DNA of 64,000 nt from Rubrivivax sp. (GTDB lineage Bacteria > Pseudomonadota > Gammaproteobacteria > Burkholderiales > Burkholderiaceae_C), in assembly GCA_016789955.1 (NCBI GenBank), contig JAEUPB010000075.1, positions 124,001-188,000 of the forward strand, read 5' to 3'. Shown piece after piece: positions 28,025 through 34,883 of the stretch. Each line of letters opens with the position of its first letter. Positions within the stretch are counted from its first letter, which is position 1. The position numbers were made by a program, and so were the translations under genes. The notes beneath the pieces are model-generated. The model did not search any database, was not told the DNA's origin, and saw only the letters and a program-made list of their open reading frames with translations.

Positions 28025-29046
28025 CCCTGCCCACCACCAACATCCAGATGCTGCTCGTCTCGCGTCCCACCGGCGAGCCGGGCCCCGACAACTTCCGCCT
28101 CGTCGAGACGCCGCTGCCGGCGCTGAAGGACGGCCAGGTGCTGGTGCGCCACCACTGGCTGAGCCTGGACCCGTACATGCGCGGCCGCATGAGCGAGGAG
28201 AAGAGCTACGCGCAGCCGCAGCCGCTGGGTGCGGTGATGATCGGCGGCACCGCCGGCGTGGTGGCGACGTCGCGCCACCCGGGCTATGCCGAGGGCGATG
28301 CGGTCGTCGGCATGGGCGGCTGGCAGGCGTACTCGGTGGTCGATGCAGCCACGCCAGGCCTGCTGCGCAAGGTCGATGCGACGCGCGTGCCCTTGTCGGC
28401 CTACCTGGGCGCCGTCGGCATGCCCGGCGTCACCGCGTGGATGGGCCTGACGCAGATCCTCACGCCCAAGGAGGGCCAGACCATCGCGGTGAGCGCCGCC
28501 AGCGGGGCCGTGGGCAGCATGGTCGGCCAGCTCGCGAAGGCGCGCGGCTGCCGCGTGGTGGGCGTGGCCGGCGGGCCGGAGAAATGCGGTTGGGTTACCG
28601 CCACGCTGGGCTTCGACGCCTGCGTCGACCACAAGCGCCACGGCGACCTCGCATCGATGACCGCGGCGCTGCGCGAGGCCGCACCGCGCGGCATCGACGG
28701 CTACTTCGACAACGTCGGCGGCCTCGTGCTCGACGGCGTGATGGCCGCGATGAACGACCACGGCCGCATCGCCGTGTGCGGCATGATCGCCGGCTACAAC
28801 GGCGCGCCGATGGCGATGGCCAACCCGATGCTGATCCTGCGCTCGCGGCTGCTGATCCAGGGTTTCATCGTCAGCGAGCGCATGGACCTGTGGCCCGCGG
28901 CGCTGAAGGAACTGGCCGACGGCGTCGCCGAAGGGCGGCTGAAGTACCGCGAGACCATCGCCGAGGGCCTGGCCGCGGCGCCCGAGGCCTTCGTCGGCCT
29001 GCTGAAGGGCCGCAACTTCGGCAAGCAGCTCGTGAAGCTGGCCTGA
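28021..29046 (+). CDS. NADP-dependent zinc-free MDR oxidoreductase (CurA/leukotriene B4 dehydrogenase type)
   Basis: 341 residues. N-terminal catalytic domain with SLDPYMRGRM, the signature of the prostaglandin reductase/CurA branch that lacks zinc ligands, then the Rossmann domain with the AASGAVGSMVGQLAK loop and FDNVGG. Such enzymes reduce the double bond of alpha,beta-unsaturated ketones or aldehydes using NADPH. In this cluster it may reduce an enone or enoyl intermediate. Its ATG overlaps the stop of the thioesterase. Confidence 0.9.
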   Translation: MTLPTTNIQMLLVSRPTGEPGPDNFRLVETPLPALKDGQVLVRHHWLSLDPYMRGRMSEEKSYAQPQPLGAVMIGGTAGVVATSRHPGYAEGDAVVGMGGWQAYSVVDAATPGLLRKVDATRVPLSAYLGAVGMPGVTAWMGLTQILTPKEGQTIAVSAASGAVGSMVGQLAKARGCRVVGVAGGPEKCGWVTATLGFDACVDHKRHGDLASMTAALREAAPRGIDGYFDNVGGLVLDGVMAAMNDHGRIAVCGMIAGYNGAPMAMANPMLILRSRLLIQGFIVSERMDLWPAALKELADGVAEGRLKYRETIAEGLAAAPEAFVGLLKGRNFGKQLVKLA

Positions 29047-29074
29047 TATCGTTCTCCGACCAACGGCGGTACCC

Positions 29075-29524
29075 GTGGACTGGACCTGGTCGCGCTTCGC
29101 CGAGCTGGGCGTCGACAACCTGTACGACGCGCTGGCGCTGCGCTGCGAGGTGTTCATCGTCGAGCAGGGGCCCTACCTCGACCCTGACGGGCTGGACCGG
29201 CATGCCTGGCACCTGCTCGGTCGCGAGGGCGGGGCGCTCGGCGCCTACCTGCGCGTGGTGGACCCCGGCTACAAGTACGACGAGCCGTCGATCGGCCGCT
29301 TGGCGTGCGCGCGCGACCAGCGCGGCCGCGGCCTCGGCCGCGAGCTGATGCGACGCGGCCTCGACCACTGCGCGGCGATGTGGCCGGGCCGCGCGATCCG
29401 CATCAGTGCGCAGGCGCACCTGCAGCGCTTCTACGGCAGCCTCGGCTTCGAGCCGGTGGGCGGCGCCTACGACGAAGACGGCATCCCGCACATCGAGATG
29501 CTGCGGCTGGGGAGTTCACGATGA
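29075..29524 (+). CDS. ElaA-like GNAT acetyltransferase
   Basis: 149 residues, GTG start. The family hallmarks of ElaA are present: LRCEVFIVEQGPYLDPDGLD near the start, the acetyl-CoA loop RDQRGRGLGRELMRRGL and the closing HLQRFYGSLGFEPVG. E. coli ElaA has no firmly known substrate. Its stop codon overlaps the ATG of the following acyl-CoA dehydrogenase, so it is translated with that gene even though the function seems unrelated. Confidence 0.87.
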   Translation: MDWTWSRFAELGVDNLYDALALRCEVFIVEQGPYLDPDGLDRHAWHLLGREGGALGAYLRVVDPGYKYDEPSIGRLACARDQRGRGLGRELMRRGLDHCAAMWPGRAIRISAQAHLQRFYGSLGFEPVGGAYDEDGIPHIEMLRLGSSR

Positions 29525-31170
29525 GCCTGACGCATGAAGTCTTCAACCAGAGTTCGCCGCTGGTCGACGTGAACCTGTACGACGCGCACCCGGCGCTGCA
29601 GGCGGCGGTCGACGCCTTCCACCCCGGCGCCGACCGCGCGCCGTTGAGGGCGCTGGGCGCAGAGATGGGTTCGGCCGCGATGCAGACGCACGCGCGCCTG
29701 GCCAACACGCACGCGCCGGTGCTGCACACGCACGACGTGCAGGGCAGGCGCATCGACGAGGTCGAATTCCACCCGAGCTACCACGCACTGCTGGGCGCGG
29801 CACTGGCGCATGGGCTGCACGGCACGCCGTGGTCGCACGGGGCTGGCGGGCATGTGGAGCGCGCCGCGGGCTTCATGCTCTACACCGAGGCCGAGCCGTC
29901 GGTGCTGTGCCCGGTGTCGATGACCTACGCGGTGACGCCGTCGCTGCGCGCCAACGCCGCGCTGCACGCCGACTGGGCGCCCCGCGTGGCCGCCACGCGC
30001 TACGACGCGCGCTTCGTGCCCGGCACGGCGAAGAGCACGGTGACGATGGGCATGGGCATGACCGAGAAGCAGGGCGGCTCGGACGTGCGTGCGAACACCA
30101 CGCGTGCCGTGCCCGACGGCAGCGACGCCTGGGGCCGCCGCCACGCCGTCACGGGGCACAAGTGGTTCATGTCGGCGCCGATGTGCGACGCCTTCCTCGT
30201 GCTGGCGCAGGGGCCGGGCGGCCTCTCGTGCTACTTCGTGCCGCGCTTCCGGCCCGACGGCACGCTGAACGACATCCGCATCCAGCGGCTGAAGGACAAG
30301 CTCGGCAACCACGCCAATGCCAGCAGCGAGGTCGAGTTCGAGGCGGCGAGCGGCTGGCTGGTCGGCGACGAGGGCCGCGGCGTGCCGCAGATCCTCGCGA
30401 TGGGCGCGCTGACGCGCCTGGACTGCGCGCTCGGCACCGCCGGGCTGATGCACGCGGCGCTGGCGGTGGCCGTGCAGCACGCCCGCGAGCGCAAGGCCTT
30501 CGGCCGGCGGCTGGTCGAGCAGCCGCTGATGCGAAACGTGCTGGCCGACCTCGCGCTCGAGAGCGAGGCTGCCACGTTGCTGGCGATGCGCCTGGCCGCC
30601 GCGGTGGACCGCACCGAGAACGGCGCCGACACCGATGGCCACGAGGCGCTGATGCGCCGCGTGCTGACGCCGATCGCGAAGTTCTGGGTCTGCAAGCGCG
30701 GCAGCCATTTCGCGCAGGAAGCGATGGAGTGCCTGGGCGGCAACGGCTACGTCGAGGCGGCGGGGCAGGGCGCGATGGCGCGCATCTACCGCGAGATGCC
30801 GCTGAACTCGATCTGGGAAGGGGCAGGCAACATCCAGAGCATCGACCTGCTGCGGGCCCTGCGCGCCGGCCCGGTGGCCGATGCGCTGATGCACGAGCTG
30901 GCGCCCGCGCGCGCCGTGAGCCCGGTGGTGGCCCGCCACGCCGACGCGCTGCACGCCGCGCTCGACGGCGATGCCGACGAGATCGGCTCCCGGCGCCTGG
31001 CGCGCGACACCGCGCTGCTGGTGCAGGCCGCGCTGCTGCACCGGCTGAGCCCGCCGCCGCTGTTCGAGGCCTTCGTCGCATCGCGCCTGCAAGGCGCCAA
31101 CGACGCGTTCGGCCAGCTTCCGCGCGCCGCCGACTTCGACACGATCCTCGCGCGCCACGGCGCTGCCTGA
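29521..31170 (+). CDS. AidB-like acyl-CoA dehydrogenase family protein
   Basis: 549 residues, close to the 541 of E. coli AidB. Motifs include MGMGMTEKQGGSDVRANTT, KWFMSAPMCDAFLVLAQ, FVPRF and the C-terminal CLGGNGYVEA and SIWEGAGNIQSIDLLR, all diagnostic of this branch. AidB is a flavoprotein with weak isovaleryl-CoA dehydrogenase activity that also binds DNA and is linked to alkylation response in enterics. Here the surroundings are catabolic, so an acyl-CoA role is more likely. The ATG overlaps the GNAT stop. Confidence 0.9.
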   Translation: MSLTHEVFNQSSPLVDVNLYDAHPALQAAVDAFHPGADRAPLRALGAEMGSAAMQTHARLANTHAPVLHTHDVQGRRIDEVEFHPSYHALLGAALAHGLHGTPWSHGAGGHVERAAGFMLYTEAEPSVLCPVSMTYAVTPSLRANAALHADWAPRVAATRYDARFVPGTAKSTVTMGMGMTEKQGGSDVRANTTRAVPDGSDAWGRRHAVTGHKWFMSAPMCDAFLVLAQGPGGLSCYFVPRFRPDGTLNDIRIQRLKDKLGNHANASSEVEFEAASGWLVGDEGRGVPQILAMGALTRLDCALGTAGLMHAALAVAVQHARERKAFGRRLVEQPLMRNVLADLALESEAATLLAMRLAAAVDRTENGADTDGHEALMRRVLTPIAKFWVCKRGSHFAQEAMECLGGNGYVEAAGQGAMARIYREMPLNSIWEGAGNIQSIDLLRALRAGPVADALMHELAPARAVSPVVARHADALHAALDGDADEIGSRRLARDTALLVQAALLHRLSPPPLFEAFVASRLQGANDAFGQLPRAADFDTILARHGAA

Positions 31171-31196
31171 CCCTCGACCCCGACGACGGACCCGAC

Positions 31197-32135
31197 ATGC
31201 CCGAACCCTTCCTGCTCCACCACTACGCCGGCTCCCCGTTCGCCGAGAAGACGCGGCTGATGCTCGGCCACAAGCGGCTGCCGTGGGTCTCGGTGCAGAT
31301 CCCGGTCGTGATGCCCAAGCCCGACGTGGTGGCGTTGACCGGCGGCTACCGCCGCACGCCGCTGCTTCAGCGCGGCGCCGACGTGTGGTGCGACACCGCG
31401 CTGATCGCGCGCGTGCTCGAGGCCGAGCAGCCCGAGCCGACGCTGTACCCCGCGTCGGCCCCGCTGGCGCCGCTGCTGGCCCAGTGGCTGGACGGCAGCT
31501 TCTTCTGGACGGTGATCGGCTACACGATGCAGCCGGCCGCGCTGCCGCACCTGTTCGCCGGGGTTCCGCCCGAGGCGATGAAGGCCTTCGCCGACGACCG
31601 CCGGCCGTTCTCCGGCCACCTGCCGGTGCCGCGCGGCGCCGATGCCGCGGTGCAGCTGCGCGCCACGCTGCAGGCACTGGAGCAGCAGCTCGGCCACGGC
31701 AGCGGGTACCTCTACGGCGATGCGGTGTCGATCGCCGACTTCTCGCTGGCCCACAACCTGTGGTTCGTGCGTCGCGCCGGGCCGCTGGCCGCGGTGCTGG
31801 ACGCGTATCCGCGGCTGCAGGCCTGGTACGAGCGCATCACCGCGCCGGGCCATGGCGCGTTCGAGACGATGCGCAGCGAGGATGCCGTGCGCCTGGCCGC
31901 GCAGGCCACCGGCCACCTGCCGTGCGCCGTGCAGCCCGGGCTCGGGTTCGAGGCCGGGCAACCGGTCACGGTGGCGGCCAGCGACTACGGCACCGACCCC
32001 GTGCACGGCACGCTCGTGGGCCTGACCGCCGACGAAGCCGTGGTCGAGCGCATCGACGCCCGCGCGGGCACCGTGCACGTGCACGTGCCGCGCGCCGGAT
32101 TCAAGCTCAGCATCCGCAAGCAGGAGACCGCATGA
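31197..32135 (+). CDS. Glutathione S-transferase-like protein with C-terminal beta extension
   Basis: 312 residues. The N-terminal thioredoxin-like part starts FLLHHYAGSPFAEKTRLML and keeps the cis-Pro motif RRTPLLQ; the helical C-terminal GST domain has the YLYGDAVSIADFSLA signature with the conserved Asp. After about residue 240 an additional stretch of 65 residues, rich in Val, Thr and Gly, reads like a small beta-barrel (VTVAASDYGTDPVHGTLVG). GSTs with such tails are unusual. It may conjugate or isomerise an electrophilic intermediate. Its stop overlaps the next ATG. Confidence 0.84.
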   Translation: MPEPFLLHHYAGSPFAEKTRLMLGHKRLPWVSVQIPVVMPKPDVVALTGGYRRTPLLQRGADVWCDTALIARVLEAEQPEPTLYPASAPLAPLLAQWLDGSFFWTVIGYTMQPAALPHLFAGVPPEAMKAFADDRRPFSGHLPVPRGADAAVQLRATLQALEQQLGHGSGYLYGDAVSIADFSLAHNLWFVRRAGPLAAVLDAYPRLQAWYERITAPGHGAFETMRSEDAVRLAAQATGHLPCAVQPGLGFEAGQPVTVAASDYGTDPVHGTLVGLTADEAVVERIDARAGTVHVHVPRAGFKLSIRKQETA

Positions 32136-33040
32136 CCCTCGCCCGTGGCCAGACGGCCGTGATCACCGGGGCCGCTTCAGGCTTCGGCCTCGAAGCCAGC
32201 CGCATCGCCGCGCGCCGCGGCATGAATGTCGTGATGGCCGACGTGCAGCCCGATGCGCTGGAGCTCGCGTCGCGCGAGATCACGGCACTCGGCGCGGCGG
32301 TGCTGCCGTTCAAGCTCGATGTGTCGAACGCGTCGCAGGTCGAGGCGCTGGCCGAGGCCACCGTGCAGCGCTTCGGCGCGCCGCACCTCGTGTTCAACAA
32401 CGCCGGCGTCGGCGCCGGCGGGCTGATCTGGGAACACTCGCTGAAGGACTGGGAGTGGGTCGTCGGCGTGAACCTGATGGGCGTGGCGCACGGCGTGCGC
32501 GTGTTCACGCCGCGCATGCTGGCCGCCGCGCAGGCCGACGCGGGCTACCAGGGCCACATCGTCAACACCGCCAGCATGGCCGGGCTGCTGTGCCCGCCGA
32601 ACATGGGCGTCTACAACGTCACCAAGGCCGCCGTGGTCTCGATGAGCGAGACGCTGCACCAGGACCTCGCGCTCGTCACCGAGCAGGTCCATGCGCACGT
32701 GCTGTGCCCGTACTTCGTGCCGACCGGCATCCACCACAGCGAGCGCAACCGGCCCGACGGCATGAAGGACGCCGGCCTGCGCCCGACCAAGAGCCAGCTG
32801 ATCGCCGCCGCGATGAGCGAGAAGGCCGTGACCAGCGGCCGCATCACCGCGGCGCAGGTGGCGCAGTTCGTGTTCGACGCCTGCGACGCGAACCGCTTCT
32901 GGATCTACAGCCACCCGAAGGCGCTGGGCGGCGTGCAGACGCGCATGGAAGACCAGGTGATGGCGCGCAACCCCACCGACCCGTTCAAGGACCGGCCGGA
33001 GATCGGCACGGAGTTGCGGCGCGCGTTGCGTGAGGGCTGA
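32132..33040 (+). CDS. Short-chain dehydrogenase/reductase
   Basis: 302 residues. Cofactor site TGAASGFGLEASRIA, NNAG motif at FNNAGVGAGG, catalytic Ser in NTASMAGLL and YNVTKA Tyr/Lys pair; a longer C-terminal part (PYFVPTGIHHSERNR) puts it among classical SDRs of about 300 residues. It closes the operon that begins with the thioesterase at 27545, and its ATG overlaps the GST stop with GGAGA before it. Substrate unknown. Confidence 0.88.
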   Translation: MTLARGQTAVITGAASGFGLEASRIAARRGMNVVMADVQPDALELASREITALGAAVLPFKLDVSNASQVEALAEATVQRFGAPHLVFNNAGVGAGGLIWEHSLKDWEWVVGVNLMGVAHGVRVFTPRMLAAAQADAGYQGHIVNTASMAGLLCPPNMGVYNVTKAAVVSMSETLHQDLALVTEQVHAHVLCPYFVPTGIHHSERNRPDGMKDAGLRPTKSQLIAAAMSEKAVTSGRITAAQVAQFVFDACDANRFWIYSHPKALGGVQTRMEDQVMARNPTDPFKDRPEIGTELRRALREG

Positions 33041-33085
33041 GCCGCTGCCACGGCGCGGCGCGATGCGGCGCGCGGGCCACGGCCG

Positions 33086-33859
33086 ATGATCGGGCCCGCA
33101 GGGCTGTTCGTGGCCAAGCTGGCCGCGGTGGCGGCAGTGGTGCTCGGCTCCTCGGTGCTGGCCCGCCGCGTCGGCCACGCCGCCGGCGGCCTGCTGGCCG
33201 GGCTGCCGATGATCGCCGGGCCGATCACCGGGCTGATGCTGGTGGACATCGATGCCCGCATCGTGCGCGGCGTCTGCCTGGCGACACTGGCCTGCCAGCC
33301 GGCGCTGGTGGGCTATCTGCTCGTCTACGCGCATGCGGCACGGCGGCTGCGGCCGGCCGCCAGCCTCGCGGTGGCGGCCGCGGTGTTCCTCATCGGCGGC
33401 GTTCTGCTGCTCCTGCTGCCGTTGCCCGAGTGGGCGCGCATCGCGCTGGCGATCGCCGGGCCCCCGCTGGCGCTGCGGTGGATGCCGGTGCTCGGCGCGC
33501 AGCCGCTGCGGGCGGTGGCCCAGCCGCGCGGCGAGCTGGCGATCCGCGTCGGCGTGGCGGTGCTGATCGCAGCCGGCGTGATGTGGGGCGCGCAGCACCT
33601 GGGCCCCGGCCCGGCCGGCCTGCTGCTGGCCACGCCGATCACCGGTGTCGTGCTGCCGCTGTTCACGCAGGCGCGCCACGGCGGGGAGGCCACCGCCGCG
33701 TTGCTGGGCGGCTTCCTGCGCGGGCAGGTGGGTTTCGTCGCCTTCTTCCTCGTGATGCTGGCGGCGCTGCCGGGGTGGCCGGGGTGGGTGGCATGGCCGC
33801 TGGGAATGTCGGCGGCGGCAGGCGCCGCGCACGTCGCGCGGAGGGTGTGGCGGCCTTGA
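33086..33859 (+). CDS. Multi-pass membrane protein with internal duplication
   Basis: 257 residues with roughly eight hydrophobic helices and almost no long loops. Two related segments stand out: AAGGLLAGLPMIAGPITGLML near residue 35 and GPAGLLLATPITGVVLPLF near 175, so the protein appears built from two homologous halves. No conserved transporter motif that I can name; GlpM- or DUF-type small integral membrane proteins are similar in layout. It ends two bases before a strong hairpin. Confidence 0.7.
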   Translation: MIGPAGLFVAKLAAVAAVVLGSSVLARRVGHAAGGLLAGLPMIAGPITGLMLVDIDARIVRGVCLATLACQPALVGYLLVYAHAARRLRPAASLAVAAAVFLIGGVLLLLLPLPEWARIALAIAGPPLALRWMPVLGAQPLRAVAQPRGELAIRVGVAVLIAAGVMWGAQHLGPGPAGLLLATPITGVVLPLFTQARHGGEATAALLGGFLRGQVGFVAFFLVMLAALPGWPGWVAWPLGMSAAAGAAHVARRVWRP

Positions 33860-33861
33860 AC

Positions 33862-33892
33862 GACGAAGGGCCCCTGCGGGGGGCCCTTCGTC
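33862..33892. terminator. Bidirectional terminator hairpin
   Basis: A perfect 13-bp stem, GACGAAGGGCCCC paired with GGGGCCCTTCGTC, with a five-base TGCGG loop. It sits exactly between two convergent genes, beginning three bases after the plus-strand stop and ending about 30 bases before the stop of the minus-strand PEP-CTERM gene. T-runs are poor on both sides, but position and stem strength make a shared terminator the best reading. Confidence 0.8.
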
Positions 33893-33923
33893 TGAATGGG
33901 TTCGGAGCGACCGGCGTGTCCGC

Positions 33924-34883
33924 TCAACGCACTGCGCGGCGGCGCAGGCCCGCGAGCGACAGCAGCGCCAGACCCGCCAGCGCCAGCGACCCGGGAGCCG
34001 GGACCAGCGTGATCTCGGTCGTGCAGGGCTTGGTCGTGCTGTCACAGGTCAGCAGGCCGCCTTCGCCGAGCGCCGTGCCGTAGTTGAAGACGACGTAGTT
34101 GATCTGGCTGAGCGTGAAGCCCAGCGGCACGTCGAAGAGGAACGTTGCCGTGCCCTTCACGAGCGAGCGGTTCGCGACCCCGCCGTTGTTGTCGTAGTTC
34201 GACGAACTGCCGCCGATGATGGAGTAGGCCAGCCCGTCCGGGGGCGTCCCGCCGATGCCCTGGATGTCGGCGCCATCGGCATCGTTGCCGATGACATCCC
34301 CCGATCCGAACGCACCACCGAGACCCGCGGACGCCAATCCGACGTTGACACCGGCCACGGTGACCGAGCCGCTGGTGATCGAACCCGTCTTGGCCGCCCA
34401 TTCGCTGCCGATGTCACGGCCGGGCGCATAGATCGTCGTCTCGGCGCCGGACGTCGTGAACTCCGAGACGCGGCTGGTCGACGTCGCGTCCTTGGCCAGT
34501 ATCCCGCTGGTGCCGCCGCTGACATTGAAGAAGAGGCCGCTCAGGATGTCGATGGGAACCCAGTCGCCACCGGTGGAGCTGCCCGCGGTCGCGTTGTTGG
34601 TCAGCGTGACCTGGAGTTTCCCCGACACGATGTCGAACGACGCCGACGCGTTGCGATTGCCCGATCCGGTGGCCGTGAACGAGATTGCTGCGAGCGCCGG
34701 GACGGAAACCATCGCCAGCAATGCAGAGAGGGTGGCAAGGCTGGTGGCGGCGGTGTGGATGGCCGTGCCGGCTTTCCTCGCCGTGATGCCCGCGCTGGTG
34801 GGGCCGACCAGCGCCCGGGCGCTTTCGCGTTCCCAGGCCCTGCTGGACGAGCGCGACGCGTCGGGTGCGCTGCTGAGCGCCAA
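33924..34883 (-). CDS. PEP-CTERM-like exported protein
   Basis: Exported protein whose C-terminus is VPAPGSLALAGLALLSLAG plus three Arg, a PEP-CTERM-type signal with Ala in place of the usual Glu. The middle is Ser/Gly/Thr-rich and beta-prone (FTATGSGNRNASASFDI, GGSSSNYDNNGG) with a late Cys pair. A convincing signal peptide core (SLATLSALLAMVSVPALA) precedes ISFTATG, but no good start codon lies just before it: the choices are a TTG at 34883, used here, or the ATG at 34712, which would cut the signal. The 5' end therefore overlaps prsT on the other strand and its exact start is unresolved. Confidence 0.75.
   Translation of the reverse strand: MALSSAPDASRSSSRAWERESARALVGPTSAGITARKAGTAIHTAATSLATLSALLAMVSVPALAAISFTATGSGNRNASASFDIVSGKLQVTLTNNATAGSSTGGDWVPIDILSGLFFNVSGGTSGILAKDATSTSRVSEFTTSGAETTIYAPGRDIGSEWAAKTGSITSGSVTVAGVNVGLASAGLGGAFGSGDVIGNDADGADIQGIGGTPPDGLAYSIIGGSSSNYDNNGGVANRSLVKGTATFLFDVPLGFTLSQINYVVFNYGTALGEGGLLTCDSTTKPCTTEITLVPAPGSLALAGLALLSLAGLRRRAVR

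Noticed and set aside
29521-31170. AidB-like gene as DNA-alkylation response
   Set aside because: It is embedded in an acyl-CoA catabolic operon and no ada or alkA gene is near, so a stress role is not favoured.
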